Shown here: positions 29,881 through 37,224 of the stretch, piece after piece | Numbering within the stretch: position 1 is the first letter of the stretch | How the letters are laid out: each line of letters begins with the position of its first letter | DNA from: Anaerosalibacter massiliensis | GTDB taxonomy: Bacteria; Bacillota; Clostridia; Tissierellales; Sporanaerobacteraceae | Direction: 5' to 3' | NCBI GenBank assembly: GCA_000751555.1 | Contig: CCEZ01000044.1 | Span: 20,179-84,178 of the forward strand | DNA length: 64,000 nt | Translations under genes and position numbers: made by a program | Notes under the pieces: generated by a model | What the model was told of the DNA's origin: nothing | The model's input: the letters and a program-made list of their open reading frames with translations, nothing else | The model's database searches: none

Positions 29881-30021
29881 TTACCAATCTGCAAGACTTG
29901 ATGTTGACATTAAACTAACTGCTCCTACCACTGCAGGAGTTGTCCCACATGTTCCACAGGAGAAACAAGATACACATGCTGCACATCCAGCTCCATCAGT
30001 TCCTATAGTTGGTGTATTCAC
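29881..30021 (-). CDS. Sactipeptide-type precursor peptide with C-(x2-C)4 core
   Basis: 46 residues. GTG start directly after an in-frame stop, with GGGGGTG upstream. The leader is short (MNTPTIGTDGAG). Five cysteines at 13, 16, 19, 22 and 25 are spaced exactly every third residue; then a Cys-free part rich in T, S, A, V and G (PAVVGAVSLMSTSSLADW). Thurincin H has the same plan: a nine-residue leader beginning METP, four Cys spaced every third residue and acceptor residues in the C-terminal half. Five thioethers in a nested hairpin are predicted. A promoter lies upstream, a strong hairpin just downstream, then the radical SAM maturase. Too short for routine gene calling and overlapped by a spurious plus-strand frame. 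Confidence 0.88.
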   Translation of the reverse strand: MNTPTIGTDGAGCAACVSCFSCGTCGTTPAVVGAVSLMSTSSLADW

Positions 30022-30067
30022 TCACCACACCCCCTTTTCTTTTAATTTTTGATTAAAATGTAACTAA

Positions 30068-30096
30068 ATATTACCATCTATTTCTTATAAAGCCAA
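30068..30096 (-). promoter_or_regulatory. Promoter of the sactipeptide precursor
   Basis: Minus strand: TTGGCT (30091-30096), 17-base spacer, TAATAT (30068-30073), 45 bases before the GTG start. Confidence 0.65.
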
Positions 30097-30139
30097 TACC
30101 CCCTGAAACCTTCTTTTACTACTATATTCGGGGTGGTAT

Positions 30140-30199
30140 ATGACTTTAAAAGACATGTTTAAAAAAGCTATTAATTTAATAACTTCTTTTGAAAAATAG
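30140..30199 (+). CDS. Possible 19-residue amphipathic peptide
   Basis: ATG with GGGGTGG three bases upstream, then 19 codons and a stop, divergent from the sactipeptide precursor. Sequence MTLKDMFKKAINLITSFEK puts L3, M6, F7, A10, L13, I14 and F17 on one face and K, D, E on the other, like short secreted helical toxins or signals (phenol-soluble modulin style). No homologue is recognised, and a chance frame of this length is possible. Confidence 0.35.
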   Translation: MTLKDMFKKAINLITSFEK

Positions 30200-30670
30200 A
30201 TTTCAAACTCTATATTCATAATAAATTACTTCGTAAAATTTGAATAATATTTTTTATCTGGAAAATAAAGAACTTAAACCATTCGTATACTAACGAATAA
30301 AAGAAACAAAATATTTATCACAAAAGTAGGTTAAATCAATTTGATTATATTGAATGGTATCTAGGGTAATAGAAATATGAACTATTACTTTTTCCTCTGT
30401 CCTTCTTTTAAAATATCTTTTTATTTTTAAAGAAGGATATACATATAATAACTGAAAGATATATTTATTAAGTACTTTAATATATATATTCTACTTAAAC
30501 TCTAGAATACCTTCCTAATTAATAAACATTCGTAATACAATTATAGACATACTTTTAGTTAATAAAAGATTTTTCTTGAAAATCAATAAATATATATATA
30601 TTTATTTTTAAGACTTATGATTATTTTTTAAGGCTAACTAAAATCTTAAATAACAAAAATTTTTCTGTAA

Positions 30671-30762
30671 AGAATACAAAGATTTATATATATTAAAAAT
30701 TATAGAAAGATATGTTCAAGGAAGAAAAATTGAAGAGCCAAAGTTTTAAAGAAATACTTTTG
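30671..30762 (+). pseudogene. Decayed second copy of the guaD 3' end
   Basis: Matches guaD 26327-26428. The final about 57 bases, including the stop codon and 13 bases after it, are identical; before that there is an 11-base deletion and a few substitutions that destroy the frame. Same strand as guaD. A terminator hairpin follows at once. Confidence 0.93.
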
Positions 30763-30768
30763 AGAATG

Positions 30769-30808
30769 AAAAGTTCCTAACATTCAAAAATGCTAGGAAC
30801 TTTTTTTA
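30769..30808 (+). terminator. Terminator after the guaD 3'-end copy
   Basis: Arms AAGTTCCTA and TAGGAACTT around a 14-base loop with T7 after it. It may be the original guaD terminator, now 4.3 kb from the gene. Confidence 0.75.
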
Positions 30809-31138
30809 AATAAATTATGCCATAAAAAGTTAATAAGAGTATGAAAACTAGCACTTGAGATTAAAGAATTAGTTTTTATATATGGCTTAAGTCTGTAAAT
30901 TAGTTTGTGCTTTTAATCTAAGAGTGATAGCTCTTTTCTAACAAGAAATATTAAACTAGATATAAATGTTAAACTTATATCTTGGTTTTAGTTTGCCAAA
31001 GTGTTAGGATAATATACATAAAATCTTATAACTTTGACAATAATTCCTATAATGGATAAGTGGGCTTAATAAGTAAGAATTAATGCTTTATTTTCTACTT
31101 ATTAAACAGTTAATTTTCAATTAAGCTATAAATCTATT

Positions 31139-32357
31139 TTAGAGGTAAGGTTCTATCCTTCTTTTAAAATAGATAGTTAATTGATTGAGGATATAATCCC
31201 AATTTTTATAGCGTCTATTCCACTTTCTCATTACATTTTGACTTGCTAGATAAATCATCTTTTCTAAAAATTGATTCGAGGGAAAGACTGATTTAGTCTT
31301 TGTAATCTTTCTAATTTATCTATGCAAGCTTTCTATAATATTTGTTGTATACATGATGGTTCTAACTTCATTAGGGAACTTGAAGAATGAGGATAATACA
31401 TCCCAATTCATATCCCAACTTTTAATTGCAAATGGATATTTGATGTTCCACTTTTCTTCAAGCTCCTCTAATGCTTCATATGCAATCTCTTCATTGATAG
31501 CTGTATAAACTGCCTTAAAATCTCTTGCAAACTCTTTTTTTATCTTTATAGCTAACATATTTAAAAGAATTTCTAAGCTGATGAATTATACATCTTTGTA
31601 TTTCAGCCTTAGGGTAGGCAGTTTAAATGGCTTCTTTAGGACCTGTTAATTCATCAGCACTAAATATCAATGCATCTTCTAACCCTCTATTTTTCAGTTC
31701 ATTAGGTACTCCTAACCAGAACTTCGAAGATTCACTTTTACTTATCCAAATACCCAATATATCTTTAAATCCATCTAAATCAACCCCTAGTACTACATAA
31801 GCTGCCTTATTTTTAACTTGACCATCCTCTCTAACTTTGTAATGTATTGCATCCATAAAGACAAAAGGATATATTGGTCTTAAAGGCCTGGTTTAACATT
31901 CTTTTATTTCAAGAATTAACCTATCGATTATTTTACTAACCATTTCAGCAGACATTTCAATTCCATAAATATCTTTAATTTGGTCATGTATATCCCTTGT
32001 AGATATTCCTCTGGCATAAAGAGAAATCACCTTTTGTTCTATCCCAGATATATTTCTTTTATTTTTAGGTACAACTACTGGTTCAAATTCACCATTTCTA
32101 TCCCTTGGTATATCTACATCCATCTCTCCAAACTGAGTTTTTACAGTTTTTTGTGAATATCCATTTCTACGATTATCAGTTTGTTTATTCTTTTTATCCC
32201 CTTTAGAATATCCTAATTCTACTTCAAGTTCTGCCTCTAACATCTCTTGTAAAGCATCTTTAAAAATCTCTTTTAAATATGAATGAAGGTCTCCTGCTCT
32301 CTTCAAATTTTCATCATTAATCATTTCTCTTAAAACTTCTTTTGGTAATATATTCAT
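31139..32357 (-). pseudogene. IS256-family transposase, broken
   Basis: The N-terminal part (31893-32357, LEAELEVELGYSKGDKK, ARGISTRDIHDQI) is intact for 154 residues, then the frame changes; a middle part (31623-31856: MDAIHYKVREDG, VVLGVDLDG) and a C-terminal part (31316-31558: YTTNIIESLHR) follow in other frames. After a nonsense stop at 31316-31318 the same frame continues (IRKITKTKSVFP, YLASQNVMRKW) to 31139. At least two frameshifts plus one stop codon make it non-functional. Confidence 0.93.
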
Positions 32358-32450
32358 AAAAATGCTCCTTTCTGGTTTTTATTATTATCTTAATTCTTGC
32401 CAGAAAAGAGCATTTATTTTTCACTTGAGCACAGATTTATTTACACTACC
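31139..32450 (-). mobile_element. IS256-family element remnant
   Basis: One end is visible at 32450: minus-strand GGTAGTGTAAATAAAT, the usual terminal sequence of IS256-group elements, about 93 bases before the transposase start. No matching inverted repeat was found on the other side (around 31000-31138), so that end has been lost. The preserved end abuts the terminator of the secreted-protein pseudogene. Confidence 0.75.
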
Positions 32451-32451
32451 A

Positions 32452-32485
32452 TAAAATCCACGATTAAAAAATCGTGGATTTTATT
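32452..32485 (-). terminator. Terminator of the secreted-protein pseudogene
   Basis: Arms AAAATCCACGATT and AATCGTGGATTTT; two bases from the IS256 end. Confidence 0.8.
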
Positions 32486-32502
32486 ATTTAAATTAAATTA
32501 GT

Positions 32503-33136
32503 TTATTTTTGCCAATTAAAATTTTTAGAAAACATACCTTTTTCTAGAGAATATTTGAAGTTAGCATCTGCTACATTGCTATAGTATCTAATTGTACCTT
32601 TGATTAAGATATAATAATCTACTTGAGTTCGACCACTAACAGTTAGAACTCCATTTTTTGCGTTAGCACTACTTCTACTATTTGACAAACTTACATTGCG
32701 AGTGTTTCCATATAAACTCCAACCATGATCACGTGCTCTTTCTATTCCATAGAAAGAACCTTTTGCATAATATTCATAAGTACAAGATAGAGTAAGTTTT
32801 GTATTGGCTACTGGTCTAAATTTGTTGGAAAGAGAAACAGTATCTATATATGTTGTTACTTCTACTCAAGGATGTTTTTGGATTTATTTTGTAAGATGTT
32901 TCTAAATTAGAATTTTCAAAATCTTTTTCCATACTATTTAGTGATTCCATTACTTTATCTAATTCTTCAATAGAATTTACTTCTATTGGTACAACACCTT
33001 CTGGTAACTCCTCTGCTTCTTTGAAACCGTAACTATCAGCTTTTTTTAATAAATCGTTTTCATTTTCTGCATAGCTTGTTATTCCAAAGCTACTGCAAAG
33101 TAAAATAATAGATAAAACAATACTTAATTTTTTCAT
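32503..33136 (-). pseudogene. Secreted protein of unknown function, frameshifted
   Basis: The first 106 codons give a signal peptide (MKKLSIVLSIILLCSSFGITSYA) and an acidic propeptide-like part, then the frame breaks near 32868. In the shifted frame a coherent sequence continues: VTTYIDTVSLSNKFRP, then SCTYEYYAKGSFYG and GRTQVDYYILIKGT, to a stop at 32503. Combined length about 210 residues. Predicted all-beta, polar second half after a propeptide suggests a secreted small protein, perhaps toxin- or lipocalin-like, but no family is recognised. A sequencing error at the shift cannot be excluded. Confidence 0.7.
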
Positions 33137-33195
33137 GTGTATCCCCCTTTATTATTTAAATTAAAATATTAAACACATGTTTAATATTTTATTCT

Positions 33196-33321
33196 CTATT
33201 TTATTTTGCGAAAAATTTTAACTATTACCATAAAAGCAACTAAACATATAATAATAGTTAAAACTAAACTTTTTATCATTGGGATAAGGTTAGGTATAGC
33301 TTTTATTATAGTTTCTATAAT
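33196..33321 (-). CDS. Possible small membrane peptide with ATT start
   Basis: 41 residues if started at ATT, which follows AAGGAG by five bases; no ATG, GTG or TTG is available in front. The middle (SLVLTIIICLVAFMVIVKIF) is a clear membrane segment and the C terminus is basic (FRKIK). It sits 60 bases upstream of the secreted-protein pseudogene on the same strand. ATT starts are rare, so this is tentative; it could equally be a decayed gene. Confidence 0.35.
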   Translation of the reverse strand: MIETIIKAIPNLIPMIKSLVLTIIICLVAFMVIVKIFRKIK

Positions 33322-33670
33322 ATCATCTCCTTAAATAATATTAGTTTTAATATAACATTATTTATGTGTAATGTAAAATTTTTCCCAAAATAGATTTTTA
33401 TCTATATTGAATTATCACAATGTTAACTTGTTTTTAATATTAAAAGGTAGAATAGGAAATGATACAAGAGATACACCGGAACCATTTTAAAGAGACTCAT
33501 TTGTAGGTAGGTGTACAGACCTACCTACATTACTTTTTTGTGCCTGGATTATTTAATCGTTTATTTAGAAAACAAACTAAGTTCAATTAAAAAATAATAA
33601 CAGTGAGATTAAGAATGCTTAGCAAATCTAAAAAACTAAAAACAGAAAAAGAAGCTTATTAAATATGAAC
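33322..33670. other. Non-coding stretch before the IS3-family element
   Basis: No supported gene. It contains a plus-strand terminator-like hairpin at about 33505-33532 (arms TGTAGGTAGG and CCTACCTACA, then TTACTTTTTTG) with no gene in front of it, probably left from a deleted neighbour. Confidence 0.55.
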
Positions 33671-33708
33671 TGACCCATGTCAAGTAGACAGATAATTTAA
33701 TTAAAATA

Positions 33709-34530
33709 TTATGCACTTATAGATGCGTGGTTTCGATATTCTAAAGGAGCCATGCATCCTAACTTTTTTTGAAATCTTTTTTCGTTGTAAAATTTAATGT
33801 ATTCAACTATTTTTTCTATTAATTCTTCAAGAGATTTAAACTTCTTTCCATAAAACATTTCAGATTTTAATATACCAAAGAAACCTTCCATAGGACCATT
33901 ATCTATACATTTACCAACCCTGGACATACTCTGGGTCATTCCAGCTTCTTCAATCTTGCTTTTAAAGGTATTTCCAGTATACTGAAACCCTCTATCACTG
34001 TGAAATATAGGTTTTGCGTCAGGATATTTTTGGGTTGCTTTGTCAAACATTTTAAACACAAGTTGATTATTGTTTTTAAAGGAAAATTCATATTCAATAA
34101 TACTATTATCATAAAGATCCATGATCGGACTTAAATAAAGCTTTCTATTATCTCCAGAAATTGAAAATTCAGTTACATCTGTAAGCCACTTTTGATTAGG
34201 AAACCTAGCAATAAAGTCTCTTGATAGAACATTTTCTTTTATATACTCTGGTTTTATTCTCTTACGATTAACTTTCTTTTTTCTAATCCTAGCTTTAATA
34301 CCTAAAATATTCATAAGTCTATATATGTATCCTTCAGAGAATGATTTATGGTTTAATTTGTTTATGAACATGGTCATCCTTCTATATCCTAAAATCCCAT
34401 TGAAGGTTGAGTGATATTCATTAATTAATGAACAAAGTAATTCATCTTGCTTTTCTTTTTCAGGCTTAATCCTATTTCTATATTTGTAGTATGCACTTCT
34501 TGAAACTCCTAAAACTTCACATAGCATCAT
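33709..34530 (-). CDS. IS3-family transposase OrfB (DDE integrase)
   Basis: 273 residues from the first ATG, but the frame is open upstream to the end of orfA, and the protein is probably made as an OrfAB fusion by -1 frameshifting. It has the HTH_21 segment (VSRSAYYKYRNR, LGYRRMTMFIN) and the rve integrase core: D in WLTDVTEFSI, D in IFHSDRGFQYTG, E in GPMEGFFGILKSE, i.e. DDE intact. Ends ...PLEYRNHASISA. Looks functional. Confidence 0.92.
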   Translation of the reverse strand: MMLCEVLGVSRSAYYKYRNRIKPEKEKQDELLCSLINEYHSTFNGILGYRRMTMFINKLNHKSFSEGYIYRLMNILGIKARIRKKKVNRKRIKPEYIKENVLSRDFIARFPNQKWLTDVTEFSISGDNRKLYLSPIMDLYDNSIIEYEFSFKNNNQLVFKMFDKATQKYPDAKPIFHSDRGFQYTGNTFKSKIEEAGMTQSMSRVGKCIDNGPMEGFFGILKSEMFYGKKFKSLEELIEKIVEYIKFYNEKRFQKKLGCMAPLEYRNHASISA

Positions 34531-34586
34531 TATTGTATATCCTTTATCCTTAAAAAAATCTATTGTTTTGTATTCTGCTTCCTGTC

Positions 34587-35291
34587 TTACTTTCGAGATT
34601 GAAGTTGTTGTTCGAATTCCTCTTTTTTTTTAAGAACTTTAAGTTCAAATTCTCTTCTTTTTCTTAATGCTTTTTCTTTTTCTAGTTCAAGCTTTAGTTT
34701 TTCAACTTCAGTTAAATTGCTTTCATCAATTTCTGACTTTGGCTTTGGTCCACGCTTTTGATATTTTAAAGCTTCTGGTCCTTTGTTTATATATGCCCTT
34801 GTCCATTTATATACAAGTGCATAGGTAATTGAATACTTATCAGCTGCATCTTTATAACTCATGTCATTTTCAATAACCCATTTTACTATCTCTAATCTTT
34901 CTTCAAATGTGGTTTTTCTTGATTTCATAGTATAGATATCTCCTTTAGGATCATAATCCTTTATTTCTATACCATTATACCATTTATTAACCCAGCTATT
35001 AATAACCCCTGCGACAATATTATATTTAGCAGCTAAGTCTGGTAGCGAATATTTGCCTGAGATATATTCTTCTATTACTGATAATTTAAACTCTTTACTA
35101 TATGAACGATTCTTATTTGATATTTCAAATGCACTAGCCCCATGTTCTTTGTATGTTAGGTACCACCTACGTACAACTTCTTTTGTAGTTCCAATTTTTT
35201 TAAAAATATCTCTAAAACTAACTTTTCCTTTTTCATAATCCTTACAAGCTTTAATTTTTACTTCTTTACTGTATTTTGGTTTTCTTCCCAT
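34587..35291 (-). CDS. IS3-family transposase OrfA (helix-turn-helix protein)
   Basis: 234 residues, longer than usual for OrfA, with three helix-turn-helix units (KACKDYEKGKVSFRDIFKK; SVIEEYISGKYSLPDLAAKY; EIVKWVIENDMSYKDAADKY) and a C-terminal leucine-zipper-like coiled coil (VEKLKLELEKEKALRKRRE). Near its end a run of nine A (plus-strand T 34623-34631) gives the A-AAA-AAG slippery site for -1 frameshifting into orfB. Confidence 0.9.
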   Translation of the reverse strand: MGRKPKYSKEVKIKACKDYEKGKVSFRDIFKKIGTTKEVVRRWYLTYKEHGASAFEISNKNRSYSKEFKLSVIEEYISGKYSLPDLAAKYNIVAGVINSWVNKWYNGIEIKDYDPKGDIYTMKSRKTTFEERLEIVKWVIENDMSYKDAADKYSITYALVYKWTRAYINKGPEALKYQKRGPKPKSEIDESNLTEVEKLKLELEKEKALRKRREFELKVLKKKEEFEQQLQSRK

Positions 35292-35527
35292 AAAAAAATA
35301 CCTCCAAGTAGATAGTCTATTTTTAATTAATTAGACTGTCTACTTTGGAAGTATCATATCAAAAAATTCTAGGGTCTTCTTTTAATATAAAACTATACTT
35401 TAATCCTGTTAAGATAAATGAAATATAGTTTTTATTATAATAAGCAGACAACTCTGCCTTAACTTTATTTGTATTAAATTTTTTTTATCTTTTATTATAA
35501 TGCTTATTTAGTATATTTGAAGAATCT

Positions 35528-35776
35528 TTATTTATTTTGTTCCTGATATTTTTTTATATTAGGCTTGTTCTCTAATATATGAGTTAACTTATATATTTTA
35601 TATAAGCCAGTTATTGTGAAATCTGTATATTTTCCTTTAGATTTGTGTAAAATCAAATATTTTTATCTTATTTCATTTGTTGAAAATATAGATACCTTAA
35701 TTGTCTCATTATAATTTTTATAATCATAAATTCTTTTACTTATATATGTTCTATTATTAATTTGAATTTGTTCCAT
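35528..35776 (-). pseudogene. Small gene of unknown function with one internal stop
   Basis: AAGGAGG lies eight bases before an ATG. The frame gives 37 residues (MEQIQINNRTYISKRIYD...), a TAA, then continues in the same frame with coherent codons (KSKGKYTDFTITGLYKIYK...) for 44 more residues to a stop at 35528. A single nonsense change in an 82-codon gene is the simplest reading. No family recognised. Confidence 0.45.
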
Positions 35777-36005
35777 AATTAATTCCTCCTTAATCTTCTT
35801 TAAAATACAGAGCTATGTATTGCTTAAGGAATATTACCTTAAGCAATATCCTTTATAATAGAAAGATTTCTTTAGCTAAATTTGGGTTCTAAAATTAAAC
35901 ACCTCCTTACTTCTATTAAAAACCTCATGTAAACTATAGTAAATTTTGAATTACACAATCAAAAATATGAATATCTTGAAATAGTGTGGTGTCTTGTTTT
36001 ATATT

Positions 36006-36032
36006 AAAAAAAGAGCATTTATTTACACTACC
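36006..36032. mobile_element. IS256 terminal fragment
   Basis: AAAAAGAGCATTTATTTACACTACC repeats in shortened form the outer end of the IS256 element at 32402-32450; 23 bases between short AAATAAAT repeats are missing. A scar of a second copy of the same element, now deleted. Confidence 0.6.
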
Positions 36033-36049
36033 GTAAGCTATCCTAATTC

Positions 36050-36337
36050 TCAATAGATTGTTATTAATATTTGATTTGCTAATTTAATTTCATTTTTTAC
36101 TGAATTGTTTATCCAGACACGTACTTTAGGATTTTTGGATTCATTTATTATTTTTAGGATTTCTCTCTTTTGAATTTCGTTATAAGTAGTTTTAACTATA
36201 TTCGACCTGAATAGTTCTTTTTGATTTTGAATTCTTCCTATGATAATTTTAGTATTGTTATCAACTTTTATGCTTATATTATCCCCACTAGTTTTCTTTT
36301 TTCCTGTATTATAAGCAGGATTTAGCCATATATACAT
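36050..36337 (-). pseudogene. C-terminal part of a VanZ-like protein, out of frame
   Basis: 95 residues, soluble and basic, starting inside the end of the VanZ-like gene with a 16-base overlap in another frame. VanZ-like proteins of clostridia often carry a soluble C-terminal domain of about this size, so these two frames were probably one gene broken by a frameshift near 36330. An independent small gene cannot be excluded. Confidence 0.5.
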
Positions 36338-37002
36338 AGTATATCTTCATATTTAGTTATATCTCCAAAATAATCTTCTGTACCCTGCTTTCCATAATTC
36401 AAGACTTCAATATTTTCTTCGATATAGTTTGTTCCTAAATTTGAAAATAGCAAACTCTTGTCATATACAAAAATTGTTGCAATTCCGCTACCTACCATAA
36501 TTAATAATATTAAAATTGTTTTATTTAATAATTCAGTTCCTTTTAAGTCAGATGTAAATCTTCTTATAAATACTGCACCTAAGACTCCACCTAAACTATT
36601 CAATATAACATCATCTATATCAGTACTTCCTAATCCAAAAATAAATTGTAATAATTCAAATGATACACTTACAGATATAATAAATACTAATATATTCTTT
36701 ATAGAAAGATCGGGCTTTTTTATACTAAAAATTACACCCATAGGAATAAATATTATTATATTACCTAATATGTTTAATATGACCCTCATTGTGCTAATAC
36801 TTCCGTCGAGTATCATTTCTACAATAGAGTAAAAAGGAATTAAATTAACACTTCTAAATCCTATATTGGATATTTTATGCAACGAATAAAGCGGAATACC
36901 CTTTAAAAGTATTATTTTTACTACTATTAGAAAACAAACTATACTAATACAATTAATTACTAATTTACTTTTCTTGCAACCTCCAAAATTATCTTTTCCC
37001 AT
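36322..37002 (-). CDS. VanZ-like membrane protein
   Basis: 226 residues. Membrane segments near 12-32, 74-95, 105-125 and 157-178 with the VanZ signatures RSVNLIPFYSIVE, LGNIIIFIPMGVIF and GLGSTDIDDVILNSLGGVLGA. VanZ homologues raise resistance to teicoplanin-type or cationic agents by an unknown route. Located downstream of an ABC exporter gene. Its first 88 codons are repeated almost unchanged at 39191-39452. Truncation at the C terminus by frameshift is likely (see 36050-36337). Confidence 0.8.
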   Translation of the reverse strand: MGKDNFGGCKKSKLVINCISIVCFLIVVKIILLKGIPLYSLHKISNIGFRSVNLIPFYSIVEMILDGSISTMRVILNILGNIIIFIPMGVIFSIKKPDLSIKNILVFIISVSVSFELLQFIFGLGSTDIDDVILNSLGGVLGAVFIRRFTSDLKGTELLNKTILILLIMVGSGIATIFVYDKSLLFSNLGTNYIEENIEVLNYGKQGTEDYFGDITKYEDILCIYG

Positions 37003-37005
37003 GTT

Positions 37006-37211
37006 TCACCATTTTCTTTTTCTTATTATAGTTATTTTTTCAGAATTTATTATTACATAATTGATTTTATTTTTAAATTCTTTATATTCAATATTATCTA
37101 TTTTCTCTATTATACTGTAATACTCAAAACCATAACAGAAGTATTAAACTCTGTTTCTACTCTTCTTTCCAATAAAAGATCATAAAAGGGTTTGTTTTCG
37201 GTAATATTCAA
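37006..37211 (-). pseudogene. Possible small broken gene between the ABC exporter and vanZ-like gene
   Basis: TTG start with GAGGTG seven bases upstream; the frame reads LNITENKPFYDLLLERR and ends after 34 codons, while a second frame continues coherently (YYSIIEKIDNIEYKEFKN, ending KITIIRKRKW) to a stop at 37006, just before the VanZ-like start. One frameshift joins them into about 68 residues. Unknown family; low certainty. Confidence 0.35.
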
Positions 37212-37224
37212 GATAGATCACCTC

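Larger units (their letters stand above)
30200..31138. other. AT-rich, gene-poor stretch between the RiPP cluster and the IS256 remnant
   Basis: No supported gene. It contains an inverted repeat around 30403-30436 (TCCTTCTTTTAAAA and TTTTAAAGAAGGA), the decayed copy of the guaD 3' end (30671-30762), a terminator hairpin (30769-30808) and scattered imperfect inverted repeats around 30855-30935. It reads as debris from earlier insertions and deletions. Confidence 0.6.
33671..35356 (-). mobile_element. IS3-family (IS150-group) insertion sequence
   Basis: About 1.69 kb. Ends begin TGA on both sides; imperfect terminal inverted repeats share AAGTAGACAG (left 33682-33691) and the same on the opposite strand near 35340. 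It carries orfA (35291-34587) and orfB (to 33709). No 3-bp target duplication is obvious at the proposed ends, so the insertion may be old or the ends off by a few bases. Confidence 0.85.
35357..36049. other. Gene-poor stretch between the IS3 element and the VanZ-like genes
   Basis: It contains a small broken gene (35528-35776), a perfect leader hairpin at 35819-35847 (arms ATTGCTTAAGG and CCTTAAGCAAT) in front of it, two strong AAGGAGG sites, and an IS256 end fragment at 36006-36032. Nothing else is supported. Confidence 0.55.

Noticed and set aside
29828..30052. 74-residue plus-strand open frame rich in His and Pro
   Set aside because: It is exactly antisense to the sactipeptide precursor, has no ribosome site, and its composition is the mirror of the Cys-rich minus frame.
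30140..30199. Second RiPP precursor
   Set aside because: The frame has no cysteine and no similarity to the precursor leader; kept only as a possible helical peptide.
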